A stretch of DNA of 64,000 nt from WLWS01 sp965243105 (GTDB lineage Bacteria; Pseudomonadota; Gammaproteobacteria; Eutrophobiales; Eutrophobiaceae). The stretch spans positions 1 to 64,000 of the forward strand of contig CBDEUC010000002.1 in assembly GCA_965243105.1 (NCBI GenBank), read 5' to 3'. Below are positions 53,710 through 62,812 of this stretch, piece after piece (position 1 is the first letter of the stretch; each line of letters begins with the position of its first letter). Under the pieces are notes generated by a model. The model searched no databases and was not told where the DNA came from. It was given only the letters and a program-made list of their open reading frames with translations. Position numbers and translations under genes: made by a program.

Positions 53710-53747
53710 ATTGACAGTCATCAAGTTATTTTGACGCAGGCAAGCAG

Positions 53748-54137
53748 ATGAACTCAGATAAAATTTTTGGCATACATTTAAACGCTGTTCAAGTTCGCGG
53801 AGAGCGAGCCCAGATCCTTGCCCAGAACATGGCCAATGCTGACACGCCGGGATACCAGGCACGGGATGTCAAATTTCAGGACATGTTGAAACAACAGGGG
53901 TCAATGGATTTACGCATCACAACCACCCGTTCATCTCACCTGGGAAAAGCAGCTGCTGCAATTGCACGATCAGACGTCAAGTACAGGCAGCCCCTGCAGG
54001 CCTCGCTCGACGGGAATACCGTGGATATGCAGACCGAGCGGGCCGAGTTTATGCGTAACGCATTGATGTACCAGACGTCACTGCAATTTCTCAACGGACG
54101 TATCAAGGGTCTGATGACCGCTATACGAGGAGAATAA
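53748..54137 (+). CDS. flgB: Flagellar rod protein FlgB
   Basis: This is a 129-residue proximal rod protein. ANTQA-type conserved segments are seen as LAQNMANADTPGYQARDVKFQ, which is the flagellar rod consensus, and the C-terminal helix AEFMRNALMYQTSLQFLNGRI. It starts the plus-strand operon that runs through flgL. The next gene starts one base after its stop. Confidence 0.93.
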   Translation: MNSDKIFGIHLNAVQVRGERAQILAQNMANADTPGYQARDVKFQDMLKQQGSMDLRITTTRSSHLGKAAAAIARSDVKYRQPLQASLDGNTVDMQTERAEFMRNALMYQTSLQFLNGRIKGLMTAIRGE

Positions 54138-54138
54138 C

Positions 54139-54552
54139 ATGGCATTAATGGACATATTCAATATCTCCGGGTCCGCAATGAGTGCGCAGAGCTTACGAAT
54201 GAATGTCACGGCAAGTAACCTCGCAAACGTCGACAGCGTTGGTAAAAGCGAAGCTGAAACCTACCGAGCACGTCAACCGGTTTTTGAAACGATGATGGAA
54301 GGTTACCTCGGAAATGCAGGGGGAGCCGGAGTTCGAGTATCAGGCATTGTTGAAAGTACAGCCGCCCTCAGGGAGAGATATCAACCCGAGCACCCCAATG
54401 CCAATGAGCAAGGATATGTGTTCCTTCCAAACGTAGATGCTATAGAAGAAATGGCAAACATGATCTCGGCTTCCCGTGCCTACCAGAATAACGTTGAAAT
54501 TATTAATGCTTCCAAAGAAATGTTACTTCGCACGCTGAGTCTTGGACAGTAA
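54139..54552 (+). CDS. flgC: Flagellar rod protein FlgC
   Basis: This is a 137-residue proximal rod protein. It has the rod consensus SLRMNVTASNLANVDS and the C-terminal VDAIEEMANMISASRAYQNN, which forms the coiled core. It follows flgB by one base and precedes flgD by 29 bp. Confidence 0.94.
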   Translation: MALMDIFNISGSAMSAQSLRMNVTASNLANVDSVGKSEAETYRARQPVFETMMEGYLGNAGGAGVRVSGIVESTAALRERYQPEHPNANEQGYVFLPNVDAIEEMANMISASRAYQNNVEIINASKEMLLRTLSLGQ

Positions 54553-54581
54553 CAGGCGAATTAGTAGAAGAGGAATCAAAT

Positions 54582-55256
54582 ATGGATGAAACAAAATCAA
54601 TATCATCATCTGGATTGTCGCAGTTCGCTTTACAACCTGAACAGTCAAAGGCCAGGGATGAGCTGGGACAGTCAGAGTTTTTAAAATTGATGCTCACGCA
54701 GATCAAGTACCAGGACCCTCTTAACCCTTCCGAAGGTGGCGAGTTTCTAAGCCAGCTGGCGCAGTTTGGAACGGTAAATGGTATCACCGAGTTGCAGTCA
54801 TCATTTGACGGCTTCGCATCCGGTATGCAATCAAGCCAGGCGCTACAGGCTTCAACCATGGTTGGTCGCTCAGTTCTTGTCGAAGGAAACCATGGATACC
54901 TGGAGACGGGATCAGTAGTCCAGGGCGCGATTGAACTGGAAGCTTCGAGCGGTAACGTAAACCTGCTCGTGCATGACATGAATGGTCAGCTGGTTCGGCA
55001 AATGGAACTGGGTACGCAGCCAGCCGGTACCCACCGCTTTAGCTGGGATGGTTTTAGTAATGTCGGACAGGCCTTGCCCCCGGGTATATACCAGGTGTCA
55101 GCACAGGCAAATGTAGATGGAGAAATCATATCCCAGCCGACCTTCATTCAGAGCAAGGTTGAAAGTGTCACCCTTGGCGGAACCGGAATGGAGTCGACAC
55201 TGAACCTGAAAGGTTTAACAACTGTAGCTATCAGCCAGGTAAAAGAAATACTGTAA
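54582..55256 (+). CDS. flgD: Flagellar hook cap protein FlgD
   Basis: This is a 224-residue hook-capping scaffold. The N-terminal FLKLMLTQIKYQDPLNP is the FlgD signature, LAQFGTVNGITEL follows, and the Ig/FN3-like domain includes GTHRFSWDGFSNVGQALPPG. It ends 30 bp before flgE. It guides assembly of FlgE subunits at the tip of the growing hook. Confidence 0.93.
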   Translation: MDETKSISSSGLSQFALQPEQSKARDELGQSEFLKLMLTQIKYQDPLNPSEGGEFLSQLAQFGTVNGITELQSSFDGFASGMQSSQALQASTMVGRSVLVEGNHGYLETGSVVQGAIELEASSGNVNLLVHDMNGQLVRQMELGTQPAGTHRFSWDGFSNVGQALPPGIYQVSAQANVDGEIISQPTFIQSKVESVTLGGTGMESTLNLKGLTTVAISQVKEIL

Positions 55257-55286
55257 AAATTCAACTATCAATACTGGAGAAAACAT

Positions 55287-56498
55287 ATGTCATTTCGCGT
55301 CGCAATTAGTGGATTAAAAGCAGCATCCGGTGATCTCGGTGTTATCGCCAATAACGTCGCAAACGCAACGACAGCAGGCTTTAAAAAGTCACGGGCAGAA
55401 TTTTCCGACGTGTTCGCGGTCACCGATCTCGGTTCCAGCACCAGCACACCGGGAAGTGGTGTGCGCCTGTCGTCAATCACACAGCAATTTACCCAAGGCA
55501 ATATTACGTTTACCGACAATAATCTCGATCTTGCTATCAGTGGACGAGGCTTTTTTGTCGTAGATGATGCCGGGTCCCAGGTCTATACAAGGGCAGGAAA
55601 TTTTGGAGTCGACAGGGATGGCTTCCTGAGTAATTCCCAGGGTAAACAGTTGATTGCTTTTAGTGCAGACTCCAGCGGAAACATTACCGGCGCCGCCGCA
55701 CCGATTCAAATTAACACGGCGAACATTCCTCCCCAGGCAACCTCCGCCATGACTGCAAGCCTGAACCTCGATGCATCTGAAGCCCAGCCGGCAGTGGCTT
55801 TTGATCCAAATAATCCTGCGAGCTACAACCACTCAACCTCGACAAGCATTATCGATACGCTTGGATCTACTCACCTTGCCAGTCTTTACTACAGGAAAAC
55901 TGCTGTCGCTAACCAGTGGGAAGTGTACACACAGGTCGATGGTGTCACAGTGGGTGGTCCGGACACCCTGCAGTTTTCCACCGGTGGTGCCCTGACGGTC
56001 CCGGCCGGTGGCACAGTAGCCGTTCCGGCGTTTACCCCGGCCGGCGGTGGTGGCTCCATGAGTATCACTGTGGATTATGCAGCAACCACCCAGTTTGGCA
56101 GTCCATTTGCAGTTAACGCATTGTCCCAGGATGGATTTGCCACTGGCCGCTTGAGTGGTCTTGATATTGGTAATGACGGCATCATCTTTGCCAGGTTTAC
56201 CAATGGTCAATCGCGTATCGAGGGGCAACTGGCCCTGGCAGATTTTCCCAACCCACAGGGCCTCACCCCACTAAGTGAGACCACATGGGGAGAAACCTTT
56301 TCATCGGGCTCAGTGGTGGTGGGTGCGCCCGGCACATCCAGCCTTGGACTTATTCAATCAGGTGCCCTGGAAGACTCAAACGTGGAAATATCGGAAGAGT
56401 TGGTCGACATGATCATCGCGCAACGTTCCTTCCAGGCAAATGCAGAAGTTATCAGCACCAATGACACCATTACTCAATCTATTATCAACCTGCGGTAA
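55287..56498 (+). CDS. flgE: Flagellar hook protein FlgE
   Basis: This is a 403-residue hook subunit. The N terminus MSFRVAISGLKAASGDLGVIANNVANATTAGFKKSRAEF in segments shows the rod/hook consensus, and the C terminus SNVEISEELVDMIIAQRSFQANAEV is the coiled-coil end. The central beta domains are Gly/Thr/Ser-rich. The length is within the usual range for non-enteric gammaproteobacteria. It is followed 45 bp later by flgF. Confidence 0.94.
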   Translation: MSFRVAISGLKAASGDLGVIANNVANATTAGFKKSRAEFSDVFAVTDLGSSTSTPGSGVRLSSITQQFTQGNITFTDNNLDLAISGRGFFVVDDAGSQVYTRAGNFGVDRDGFLSNSQGKQLIAFSADSSGNITGAAAPIQINTANIPPQATSAMTASLNLDASEAQPAVAFDPNNPASYNHSTSTSIIDTLGSTHLASLYYRKTAVANQWEVYTQVDGVTVGGPDTLQFSTGGALTVPAGGTVAVPAFTPAGGGGSMSITVDYAATTQFGSPFAVNALSQDGFATGRLSGLDIGNDGIIFARFTNGQSRIEGQLALADFPNPQGLTPLSETTWGETFSSGSVVVGAPGTSSLGLIQSGALEDSNVEISEELVDMIIAQRSFQANAEVISTNDTITQSIINLR

Positions 56499-56543
56499 TT
56501 AATAAATGTCCGAACTCATGATTAATGCAGGAGTGAAAAAATA

Positions 56544-57284
56544 GTGGACCGCATGCTTTACCTGTCAATGGCGGCTGCAAAGAACACTATGCAGGCGCAG
56601 ACCGTGAATAGTCATAACCTGGCTAATGCCAGTACACCCGGATTCAGGGCGGATCTTGCCCGGTTTATTACATCGCCCGTTGATGGCGTTGGTTTTGACT
56701 CCCGTATATATGCAGGACAGGAGCCCACAGATATCAATTTCCAGGCAGGGGCCATTCAGCAGACAGGTAATCCGCTGGATGTGGCCATCGAGGGAGAAGG
56801 CTTTATCGGTATCGTTCTTCCCAATGGAAGTGAGGGCTACACGCGCGCGGGCAACTTCCGTATCAACAGCGCCGGCATGCTTGAGACCGGGGGCGGTTTT
56901 CCTGTTATGGGTAATGGAGGTCCGATTGTCATTCCACCAGCGCAAAAAATAGAAATTGGTACAGACGGTACGATTTCCATTCGGCCTGTGGGCCAGGATG
57001 AAAGGACGCTTGCCACGATTAACAGGATCAAGCTTGTTAATCCGGATCTTGGCAACCTGCAAAAATCAGAGGACGGACAGTTGCAATTGAAAGATGGCTC
57101 AATCGCTGCACCTGACGCATCCGTAAGGGTGACATCCGGCGTGCTGGAGTCAAGTAATGTAAATATGGTTGAAGCCCTGGTGGAGATGATTGCACTGGCT
57201 CGACAGTTTGAATCCAACATCAAGGCGATTCAGACGGTCAAGGAAAATGATGAAAGCGCGGCACAATTGTTGCGTATCAGTTAA
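56544..57284 (+). CDS. flgF: Flagellar rod protein FlgF
   Basis: This is a 246-residue proximal rod protein with a GTG start. It shows NSHNLANASTPGFRADLARF and the C-terminal ESSNVNMVEALVEMIALARQFE. The rod/hook fold is complete. It lies between flgE and flgG, 30 bp before flgG. Confidence 0.93.
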   Translation: MDRMLYLSMAAAKNTMQAQTVNSHNLANASTPGFRADLARFITSPVDGVGFDSRIYAGQEPTDINFQAGAIQQTGNPLDVAIEGEGFIGIVLPNGSEGYTRAGNFRINSAGMLETGGGFPVMGNGGPIVIPPAQKIEIGTDGTISIRPVGQDERTLATINRIKLVNPDLGNLQKSEDGQLQLKDGSIAAPDASVRVTSGVLESSNVNMVEALVEMIALARQFESNIKAIQTVKENDESAAQLLRIS

Positions 57285-57314
57285 GTAATATATAACTAAT
57301 TTGAGGAGCAGATT

Positions 57315-58100
57315 ATGACTGCAGCTTTATGGGTAGCAAAGACCGGGCTGGATGCTCAGCAAACCAGGCTGGCGGTGATTTCAAATAACCTGGCCAATGC
57401 CAATACAACCGGCTACAAGAGTTCCCGCCCTATTTTCAATGACTTGCTTTACCAGACAGTAAGACAGCCGGGCGCACAATCAACGCAAAACACGGTACTG
57501 TCATCCGGGTTGATGATGGGAACCGGTGTGAGAACAGTAGCAACTGAAAAAATTCATGCGCAGGGAAACATTGTACAAACAGAGAATGCACTGGATGTTG
57601 CAATACAGGGCAATGGTTTCTTTCAAATACTATTACCGGACGGCAGCACGGGTTACACCCGTGATGGATCTTTCCAGCGAGATCCCCAGGGTCAACTGGT
57701 AACAGCGGCAGGTAACGTGTTGCAACCGGCGATTACAATTCCTGCTAACACCCTCTCGGTCACAGTTGGAGCAGACGGCACGGTGAGTGCACTGATTGCG
57801 GGTAATACTTCTCCAACTCAGATCGGTTCGATACAGCTGGCAGATTTTACTAATGCAGGTGGTCTACAGCCTATAGGCGAGAATCTCTACAAGGAAACGG
57901 TATCGAGCGGTACCGCCCAGCCAGGCACACCCGGTCTTACCGGTCTCGGCACCCTGATTGGGGGAGCGCTTGAAAGTTCAAACGTAAATATCGTAGAGGA
58001 GTTGGTCAACATGATTGAGACCCAGCGAGCTTATGAAATGAATTCCCGGGCGATTTCTACAACCGACCAGATGCTGCAGTATGCCAGCAATAACCTTTAA
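57315..58100 (+). CDS. flgG: Flagellar distal rod protein FlgG
   Basis: This is a 261-residue distal rod subunit. The opening TAALWVAKTGLDAQQTRLAV and the FlgG-specific stretch YKSSRPIFNDLLYQTVRQPG are diagnostic. The end is ESSNVNIVEELVNMIETQRAYEMN. A GAGGAGC ribosome site precedes the ATG. flgH follows 47 bp later. Confidence 0.95.
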   Translation: MTAALWVAKTGLDAQQTRLAVISNNLANANTTGYKSSRPIFNDLLYQTVRQPGAQSTQNTVLSSGLMMGTGVRTVATEKIHAQGNIVQTENALDVAIQGNGFFQILLPDGSTGYTRDGSFQRDPQGQLVTAAGNVLQPAITIPANTLSVTVGADGTVSALIAGNTSPTQIGSIQLADFTNAGGLQPIGENLYKETVSSGTAQPGTPGLTGLGTLIGGALESSNVNIVEELVNMIETQRAYEMNSRAISTTDQMLQYASNNL

Positions 58101-58147
58101 GGGTTCAGCACGGTTCCCGTTTAAAACAGATTCAAGGTAATCAAAAA

Positions 58148-58870
58148 ATGTGGATTGACTATTTAACCAGGTTGCTAGCAGTGAGCTTTGCCTTTCTTTT
58201 TACTCTTGGTATGACGGCCTGCCAAAATCCCCCGGTTCGTGACCCGGAGTTTGCCTCCGTGAGACCAGCGTTACCGCCGCAGGCAAGCGCGTCAAACGGT
58301 GCGATATACCAGGCAGGTTTTGACCTGCGCCTGTATGAAGATGTCAAGGCACGCAGGGTAGGGGATATCCTGACTGTCCGGCTGGTTGAAAATACCGATG
58401 CAAGCAAGACCACCAATAGCACGGTGGATAAATCTTCAACAACGACCGTTACAAACCCGACAATCCTTGGTGCCAGCCCCCAGTTCAATGTGCCGGGCTT
58501 TGTGCCCCTGGATAACACCAATAATCTTAGCCTCGAAACTAACCTCAGTGCCGATCGGGAATTTGAGGGGAGCGGTGCGGCCAGCCAGGCAAACCAGTTA
58601 AGTGGCAATATTACCGTGAGCGTTGTTGAACTGCTTCCAAACGGGAACCTGCTGGTGCGGGGTGAAAAACGAGTCACTATTAATAATGGGAATGAGTACC
58701 TTCGCCTGTCCGGCATGGTGCGCCCACTTGACGTACAGGCAGATAATTCGATCCTGTCCACCCAGATTGCTGACGCTACGATCATGTACACGGGGGATGG
58801 GCAAGCTGCGGATGTCAGCGTGATGGGTTGGCTGTCCCGTTTCTTTACCACCGCCATATTTCCATTCTAG
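58148..58870 (+). CDS. flgH: Flagellar L-ring lipoprotein FlgH
   Basis: This is a 240-residue outer-membrane L-ring protein. The lipobox is LGMTACQNPP with Cys near residue 26. The core shows RLYEDVKARRVGDILTVRLVEN and the C-terminal SGMVRPLDVQADNSILSTQIADATIMY region. It is required for the bushing through the outer membrane. It ends 30 bp before the flgI ATG. Confidence 0.94.
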   Translation: MWIDYLTRLLAVSFAFLFTLGMTACQNPPVRDPEFASVRPALPPQASASNGAIYQAGFDLRLYEDVKARRVGDILTVRLVENTDASKTTNSTVDKSSTTTVTNPTILGASPQFNVPGFVPLDNTNNLSLETNLSADREFEGSGAASQANQLSGNITVSVVELLPNGNLLVRGEKRVTINNGNEYLRLSGMVRPLDVQADNSILSTQIADATIMYTGDGQAADVSVMGWLSRFFTTAIFPF

Positions 58871-58899
58871 TGACTAAACCAATGACCCAGGGAATTACC

Positions 58900-59997
58900 A
58901 TGAACAATATGATGAAGCTGCTTGTGCTGCTTGCGTTCACCTCCAGTGTCTCTGCAGAGCGTATCAAGGACCTTGCCAGTGTCGCAGGCGTCAGGGACAA
59001 CCAGCTGATAGGTTACGGACTCGTAGTGGGGCTGGATGGCACCGGTGACCAGACCACGCAGACCCCTTTTACAATTCAAAGTCTAAAAAGCATGATGGCC
59101 CAGTTTGGTATCACCCTGCCGGCCAATAGCAATCCTCAATTACAAAATATTGCCGCTGTAGTGATTCATGCGAGCCTGCCACCTTTTGCCAAGCCAGGGC
59201 AGACAATTGATATCACCGTGTCGTCGCTGGGAAATGCAAAAAGCCTGCGAGGCGGTAGCCTGTTGATGACACCACTCAAGGGTGCTGATGGTAATGTCTA
59301 TGCCATGGCGCAGGGCAACCTGGTTGTAGGCGGTTTTGGCATCGAATCAACGGATGGTTCAAGCATTTCTGTCAACGTGCCCAGCTCGGGACGTATTCCC
59401 AATGGTGCCACTGTTGAAAGAATAGTACCTACATCCTTTTCCATGGGTGATCACATCGTGCTCAACCTGCATAAACCTGACTTCACTACCGCGAAACGGG
59501 TTACGGATGCGGTGAATGAATGGGTGGGCATCGGTACAGCGGCAACCCTGGATGGTTCATCGATACGCGTTACCGCGCCCCAGGATACCTCGCAGAGGGT
59601 TGCCTTTACTTCACTGGTAGAGAACATCACCCTTGAGCCGGGAGATGCGCCAGCGCGTGTCATTGTAAATTCAAGAACCGGTACCGTGGTAATCGGTCGA
59701 CACGTGACGGTTACGGAAGCGGCCGTATCCCATGGCTCGCTGGTGGTTACCATCAGCCAAAATCCCATTGTCAGCCAGCCAGGGCCCTTTGCTGAAGGTG
59801 ACACTGCGGTGATTGCCAATTCGGATATCGATGTGGAGGAAGAAGACAGTCGCATGTTCCTCTTCAATCCCGGCGTTTCACTGGATGATATTGTAAATGC
59901 GGTCAACAGGGTGGGTGCGGCTCCCGGGGACCTCGTTGCCATTCTCGAAGCACTGCAGCAGGCCGGCGCGCTGCGTGCAGAACTCCTGGTTATCTAG
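58900..59997 (+). CDS. flgI: Flagellar P-ring protein FlgI
   Basis: This is a 365-residue periplasmic P-ring subunit. The ATG at 58900 gives a clean signal peptide (MKLLVLLAFTSSVSA-ERIKD) and is preceded by AGGGA seven bases upstream; the open frame extends to 58828 inside flgH and was not used. The core starts LASVAGVRDNQLIGYGLVVG and ends VEEDSRMFLFNPGVSLDDI. FlgA assists its assembly. Confidence 0.94.
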   Translation: MNNMMKLLVLLAFTSSVSAERIKDLASVAGVRDNQLIGYGLVVGLDGTGDQTTQTPFTIQSLKSMMAQFGITLPANSNPQLQNIAAVVIHASLPPFAKPGQTIDITVSSLGNAKSLRGGSLLMTPLKGADGNVYAMAQGNLVVGGFGIESTDGSSISVNVPSSGRIPNGATVERIVPTSFSMGDHIVLNLHKPDFTTAKRVTDAVNEWVGIGTAATLDGSSIRVTAPQDTSQRVAFTSLVENITLEPGDAPARVIVNSRTGTVVIGRHVTVTEAAVSHGSLVVTISQNPIVSQPGPFAEGDTAVIANSDIDVEEEDSRMFLFNPGVSLDDIVNAVNRVGAAPGDLVAILEALQQAGALRAELLVI

Positions 59998-60024
59998 AGC
60001 GTCGCCCGATAGCTGATATAAATC

Positions 60025-60867
60025 ATGAATAGCGACCTCGCAACAGCTCGAATCTACACTGACTTCCAGGGTCTTGCGGACCTGAGGCGTTCAGCCAGGC
60101 AGGACTCTGATGAGGCCTTACACGAGGTTGCGGCGCAGTTCGAGGCCATATTCATCAAGATGATGTTTAAATCAATGCGAGACGCCAGTCTTGCAGATGG
60201 CCTGTTTGATTCAGACCAGTCTGAAATGTATCTCGATATGCTTGATAACCAGGTTGCCCTGGATCTCTCCTCCAAAGGCGTTTTTGGCATATCAGAGATG
60301 CTGGTCAGGCAACTGGGTAAAAACAATGGGAGCCAGTTAGCCGCGCCGGTCAATGCGGCTGCGGATGATAATGTGCAAAGAGAGAGAGTGGAGCCTGGAA
60401 AGGTCCAGTTCAGCTCTCCCGGCGATTTTGTTTCCAGGTTAATGCCCGATGCCAGCAGGGCAGCGGAAAAGCTTGGCATCAAGCCGGAACTACTGGTTGC
60501 CCAGGCTGCCCTGGAAACGGGGTGGGGAGAGAGGGTCATCAAGCGCACTGACGGTAGCAGCAGTTTTAATCTTTTCGGGATAAAGGCCTCCCGAAACTGG
60601 GAAGGAGATAGCGTCAGGGTCTCTACCCTGGAATACAGGGATGGTGTCATGCAAAAGGAAAAAGCCGATTTTCGTGCCTATGGTTCATTTCGTGAAAGCT
60701 TTGATGATTATGTAGATTTTGTTACAGGTGACCGGCGTTACAGTTCAGCAATAGATCACCATGGAAGCTCGGAAAAATATATTGAAGGCTTACAGCAGGC
60801 AGGCTATGCCACCGATCCAGCCTACGCTGCCAAGGTCCTGGATATCATGCAAAGAGCCCGGGGCTAG
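60025..60867 (+). CDS. flgJ: Flagellar rod cap/muramidase FlgJ
   Basis: This is a 280-residue bifunctional protein. The N-terminal rod-capping domain has AAQFEAIFIKMMFKSMRDAS and SKGVFGISEMLVRQL. The C-terminal GH73 glucosaminidase domain carries the catalytic Glu164 in VAQAALETGWGERVIK and NLFGIKASRNW, cutting peptidoglycan so the rod can pass. It precedes flgK by 13 bp. Confidence 0.94.
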   Translation: MNSDLATARIYTDFQGLADLRRSARQDSDEALHEVAAQFEAIFIKMMFKSMRDASLADGLFDSDQSEMYLDMLDNQVALDLSSKGVFGISEMLVRQLGKNNGSQLAAPVNAAADDNVQRERVEPGKVQFSSPGDFVSRLMPDASRAAEKLGIKPELLVAQAALETGWGERVIKRTDGSSSFNLFGIKASRNWEGDSVRVSTLEYRDGVMQKEKADFRAYGSFRESFDDYVDFVTGDRRYSSAIDHHGSSEKYIEGLQQAGYATDPAYAAKVLDIMQRARG

Positions 60868-60880
60868 GGAGACGACGTAG

Positions 60881-62812
60881 ATGACCATACAAAGTACTGC
60901 CATCAGCGGCTTATTGACTGCCCAGCGCGGACTCACTGTCACCAGTCACAACATATCCAACGTTAATACGCCGGGTTATAGCCGGCAGGAAATAGAGCTG
61001 AATGCCCGGGAGGCAGACTTTCGAGGTAATGGATTTGTTGGAAATGGCGTAGAAATCACCAATATCATCAGGGTGCATGATTCTTTTATTACCGGCCAGC
61101 TTCGCACCAGTATTTCAGCGGAAATGGAGGCGAGTTCATTTTTGAACCTCGCAAGCAGGGTCGATAACATCCTGGCCAACGAGGAAACAGGCTTGACGTT
61201 GAGCTTGCAGAATTTCTTCAATGCAATCCAGGATGTAAATGATCTGCCATCGTCTATCGCCGCCCGGCAATCCATGCTAAGTGAAGCAGACTCCCTGGCG
61301 TCGCGTTTCCAGTTTCTTCACTCGCGACTGTCGGACATGAGCTCGGAGATTCGACTGCAGTTGAGTAATGGCGCGCGAGAAGTGAATACGCTTGTGGATG
61401 GTATTGCCAGGTTGAATGTCAGGATCACAAAGGCAATGGGTGACGCAACGGGTCAGTCGCCAAATGACCTGCTGGATATGCGCGACAAGCTTATAGAAGA
61501 CCTTTCCGAGCTGGTCGGAGTGAATGTTGTTGACCAGGCAGACGGCGCAACAAACATATTTATTGGAAATGGGCAGCCACTTGTCCTGGGTGGAAGTCCA
61601 AGCGTGATAAATACTTCGGAGACCTATCCGGGTCACTACCAGATACTGGTTACAAGTAACTTTGGCACCTCGGACATCACGCAGTTTGTCCAGGGTGGCA
61701 AAATGGGTGGAGTATTGAATTTTCAGAACCAGATGCTGGAGCCGGCGATAAATTCGCTTGGTCGCCTCGCCATTGGCCTGGCTGAGACATTTAATACTCA
61801 GCATGAACTTGGGCAAAACCTTGACGGGGAAATTGACCGTGCGTTCTTTGCTTCCTCGACCCCGGACGTGATCCCGCTAGGGACTGCACCAAACAATGTC
61901 AATGCTACGATTACTGACCCTACTGCATTGACCGACAGCAATTACAGCCTGGTCTACAATGGAGCCAATATTTATACCCTGACCCGCCAGTCTGATGGAC
62001 AGGCGACAACAATCAATACCGGAGGTGCCGGTGTGTTTGTCACCGCACCTGTTGACGGAGTAAGCCTGACAATCAATGCAGGCGCAGCGGTAAATGATGA
62101 ATTCGTCATAAGACCGACGGTTAACGGTGCGGCAGATATCAGGACACTCGTCAGTGACCCACGCAAAATAGCTGCGGGAGCAATTTTGCGTTCAGGTGAG
62201 GCTACCGATGCAGTGGGAGTGCCTCAAAATACCGGCACCGCGCTTATCAGCGAGGTCGATGTATCAAGTGTAACGGGGTTACCTCTGGCTACGCCGGTGA
62301 CACTTACATTCGATGCTGCCCTGAACCAGTTTAATGTCTCGGCGCCACCCGGTGGAACGCTGGCATACAACCCGGCTATTGAGAGCGGCGGCAAGCAGTT
62401 CACACTGGCTGCGCTTGGCAACGCGACATTCTCAATATCCGGCGATCCGAATGACGGGGACCAGTTCGTTATCGAAAATAACTCAAACGCGGCTGGGGAT
62501 AATCAGAATGGCCTGAAACTTTCCGCATTGCAAAGCAGTAACCTGCTGGTTAGCGGGACATCTACCTACCAGGACAGCTACGCGCAAGTGGTGGCGGAAA
62601 TCGGTAGTAATACCAGGCAGGCGCAAATCAGCGGAGAAGCATTGGGTGCATTGAAGAGTCAGGCACTATCCGCGAGAGAGGCTGTATCAGGTGTAAACCT
62701 GGAGGAAGAAGCGGCAAATATGCTGAAGTACCAGCAGGCATTCCAGGCAGCCGCACAAATGATCGGCACCGCCGATCGAATATTCCAGACTCTGTTACAG
62801 GCGATGGAATAA
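60881..62812 (+). CDS. flgK: Flagellar hook-associated protein 1 FlgK
   Basis: This is a 643-residue hook-filament junction protein. It opens TAISGLLTAQRGLTVTSHNI with NTPGYSRQE and ends in the LEEEAANMLKYQQAFQAAAQ coiled coil. A GGGAGACG ribosome site precedes the ATG. The Ala/Thr/Asn-rich D2-D3 region near the middle is typical. It is exported with FlgN help. Its last base is shared with the flgL ATG. Confidence 0.94.
   Translation: MTIQSTAISGLLTAQRGLTVTSHNISNVNTPGYSRQEIELNAREADFRGNGFVGNGVEITNIIRVHDSFITGQLRTSISAEMEASSFLNLASRVDNILANEETGLTLSLQNFFNAIQDVNDLPSSIAARQSMLSEADSLASRFQFLHSRLSDMSSEIRLQLSNGAREVNTLVDGIARLNVRITKAMGDATGQSPNDLLDMRDKLIEDLSELVGVNVVDQADGATNIFIGNGQPLVLGGSPSVINTSETYPGHYQILVTSNFGTSDITQFVQGGKMGGVLNFQNQMLEPAINSLGRLAIGLAETFNTQHELGQNLDGEIDRAFFASSTPDVIPLGTAPNNVNATITDPTALTDSNYSLVYNGANIYTLTRQSDGQATTINTGGAGVFVTAPVDGVSLTINAGAAVNDEFVIRPTVNGAADIRTLVSDPRKIAAGAILRSGEATDAVGVPQNTGTALISEVDVSSVTGLPLATPVTLTFDAALNQFNVSAPPGGTLAYNPAIESGGKQFTLAALGNATFSISGDPNDGDQFVIENNSNAAGDNQNGLKLSALQSSNLLVSGTSTYQDSYAQVVAEIGSNTRQAQISGEALGALKSQALSAREAVSGVNLEEEAANMLKYQQAFQAAAQMIGTADRIFQTLLQAME

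Larger units (their letters stand above)
53420..53747. other. Divergent flgA/flgB regulatory spacer
   Basis: This 328-bp spacer has no gene. It holds a minus-strand sigma-54 motif (53445-53458) for flgA, a plus-strand one (53696-53709) for flgB, a hairpin-like CGGCT/AGCCG repeat (53515-53528) and a near-perfect 15-bp palindrome (53593-53607). Confidence 0.75.

Noticed and set aside
58159..58857. A long antisense frame inside flgH
   Set aside because: It mirrors the codon structure of flgH and lacks its own start signals or recognisable motifs.
60054..60650. A 198-codon antisense frame in flgJ
   Set aside because: Shadow of a well-supported flgJ; no domain pattern.
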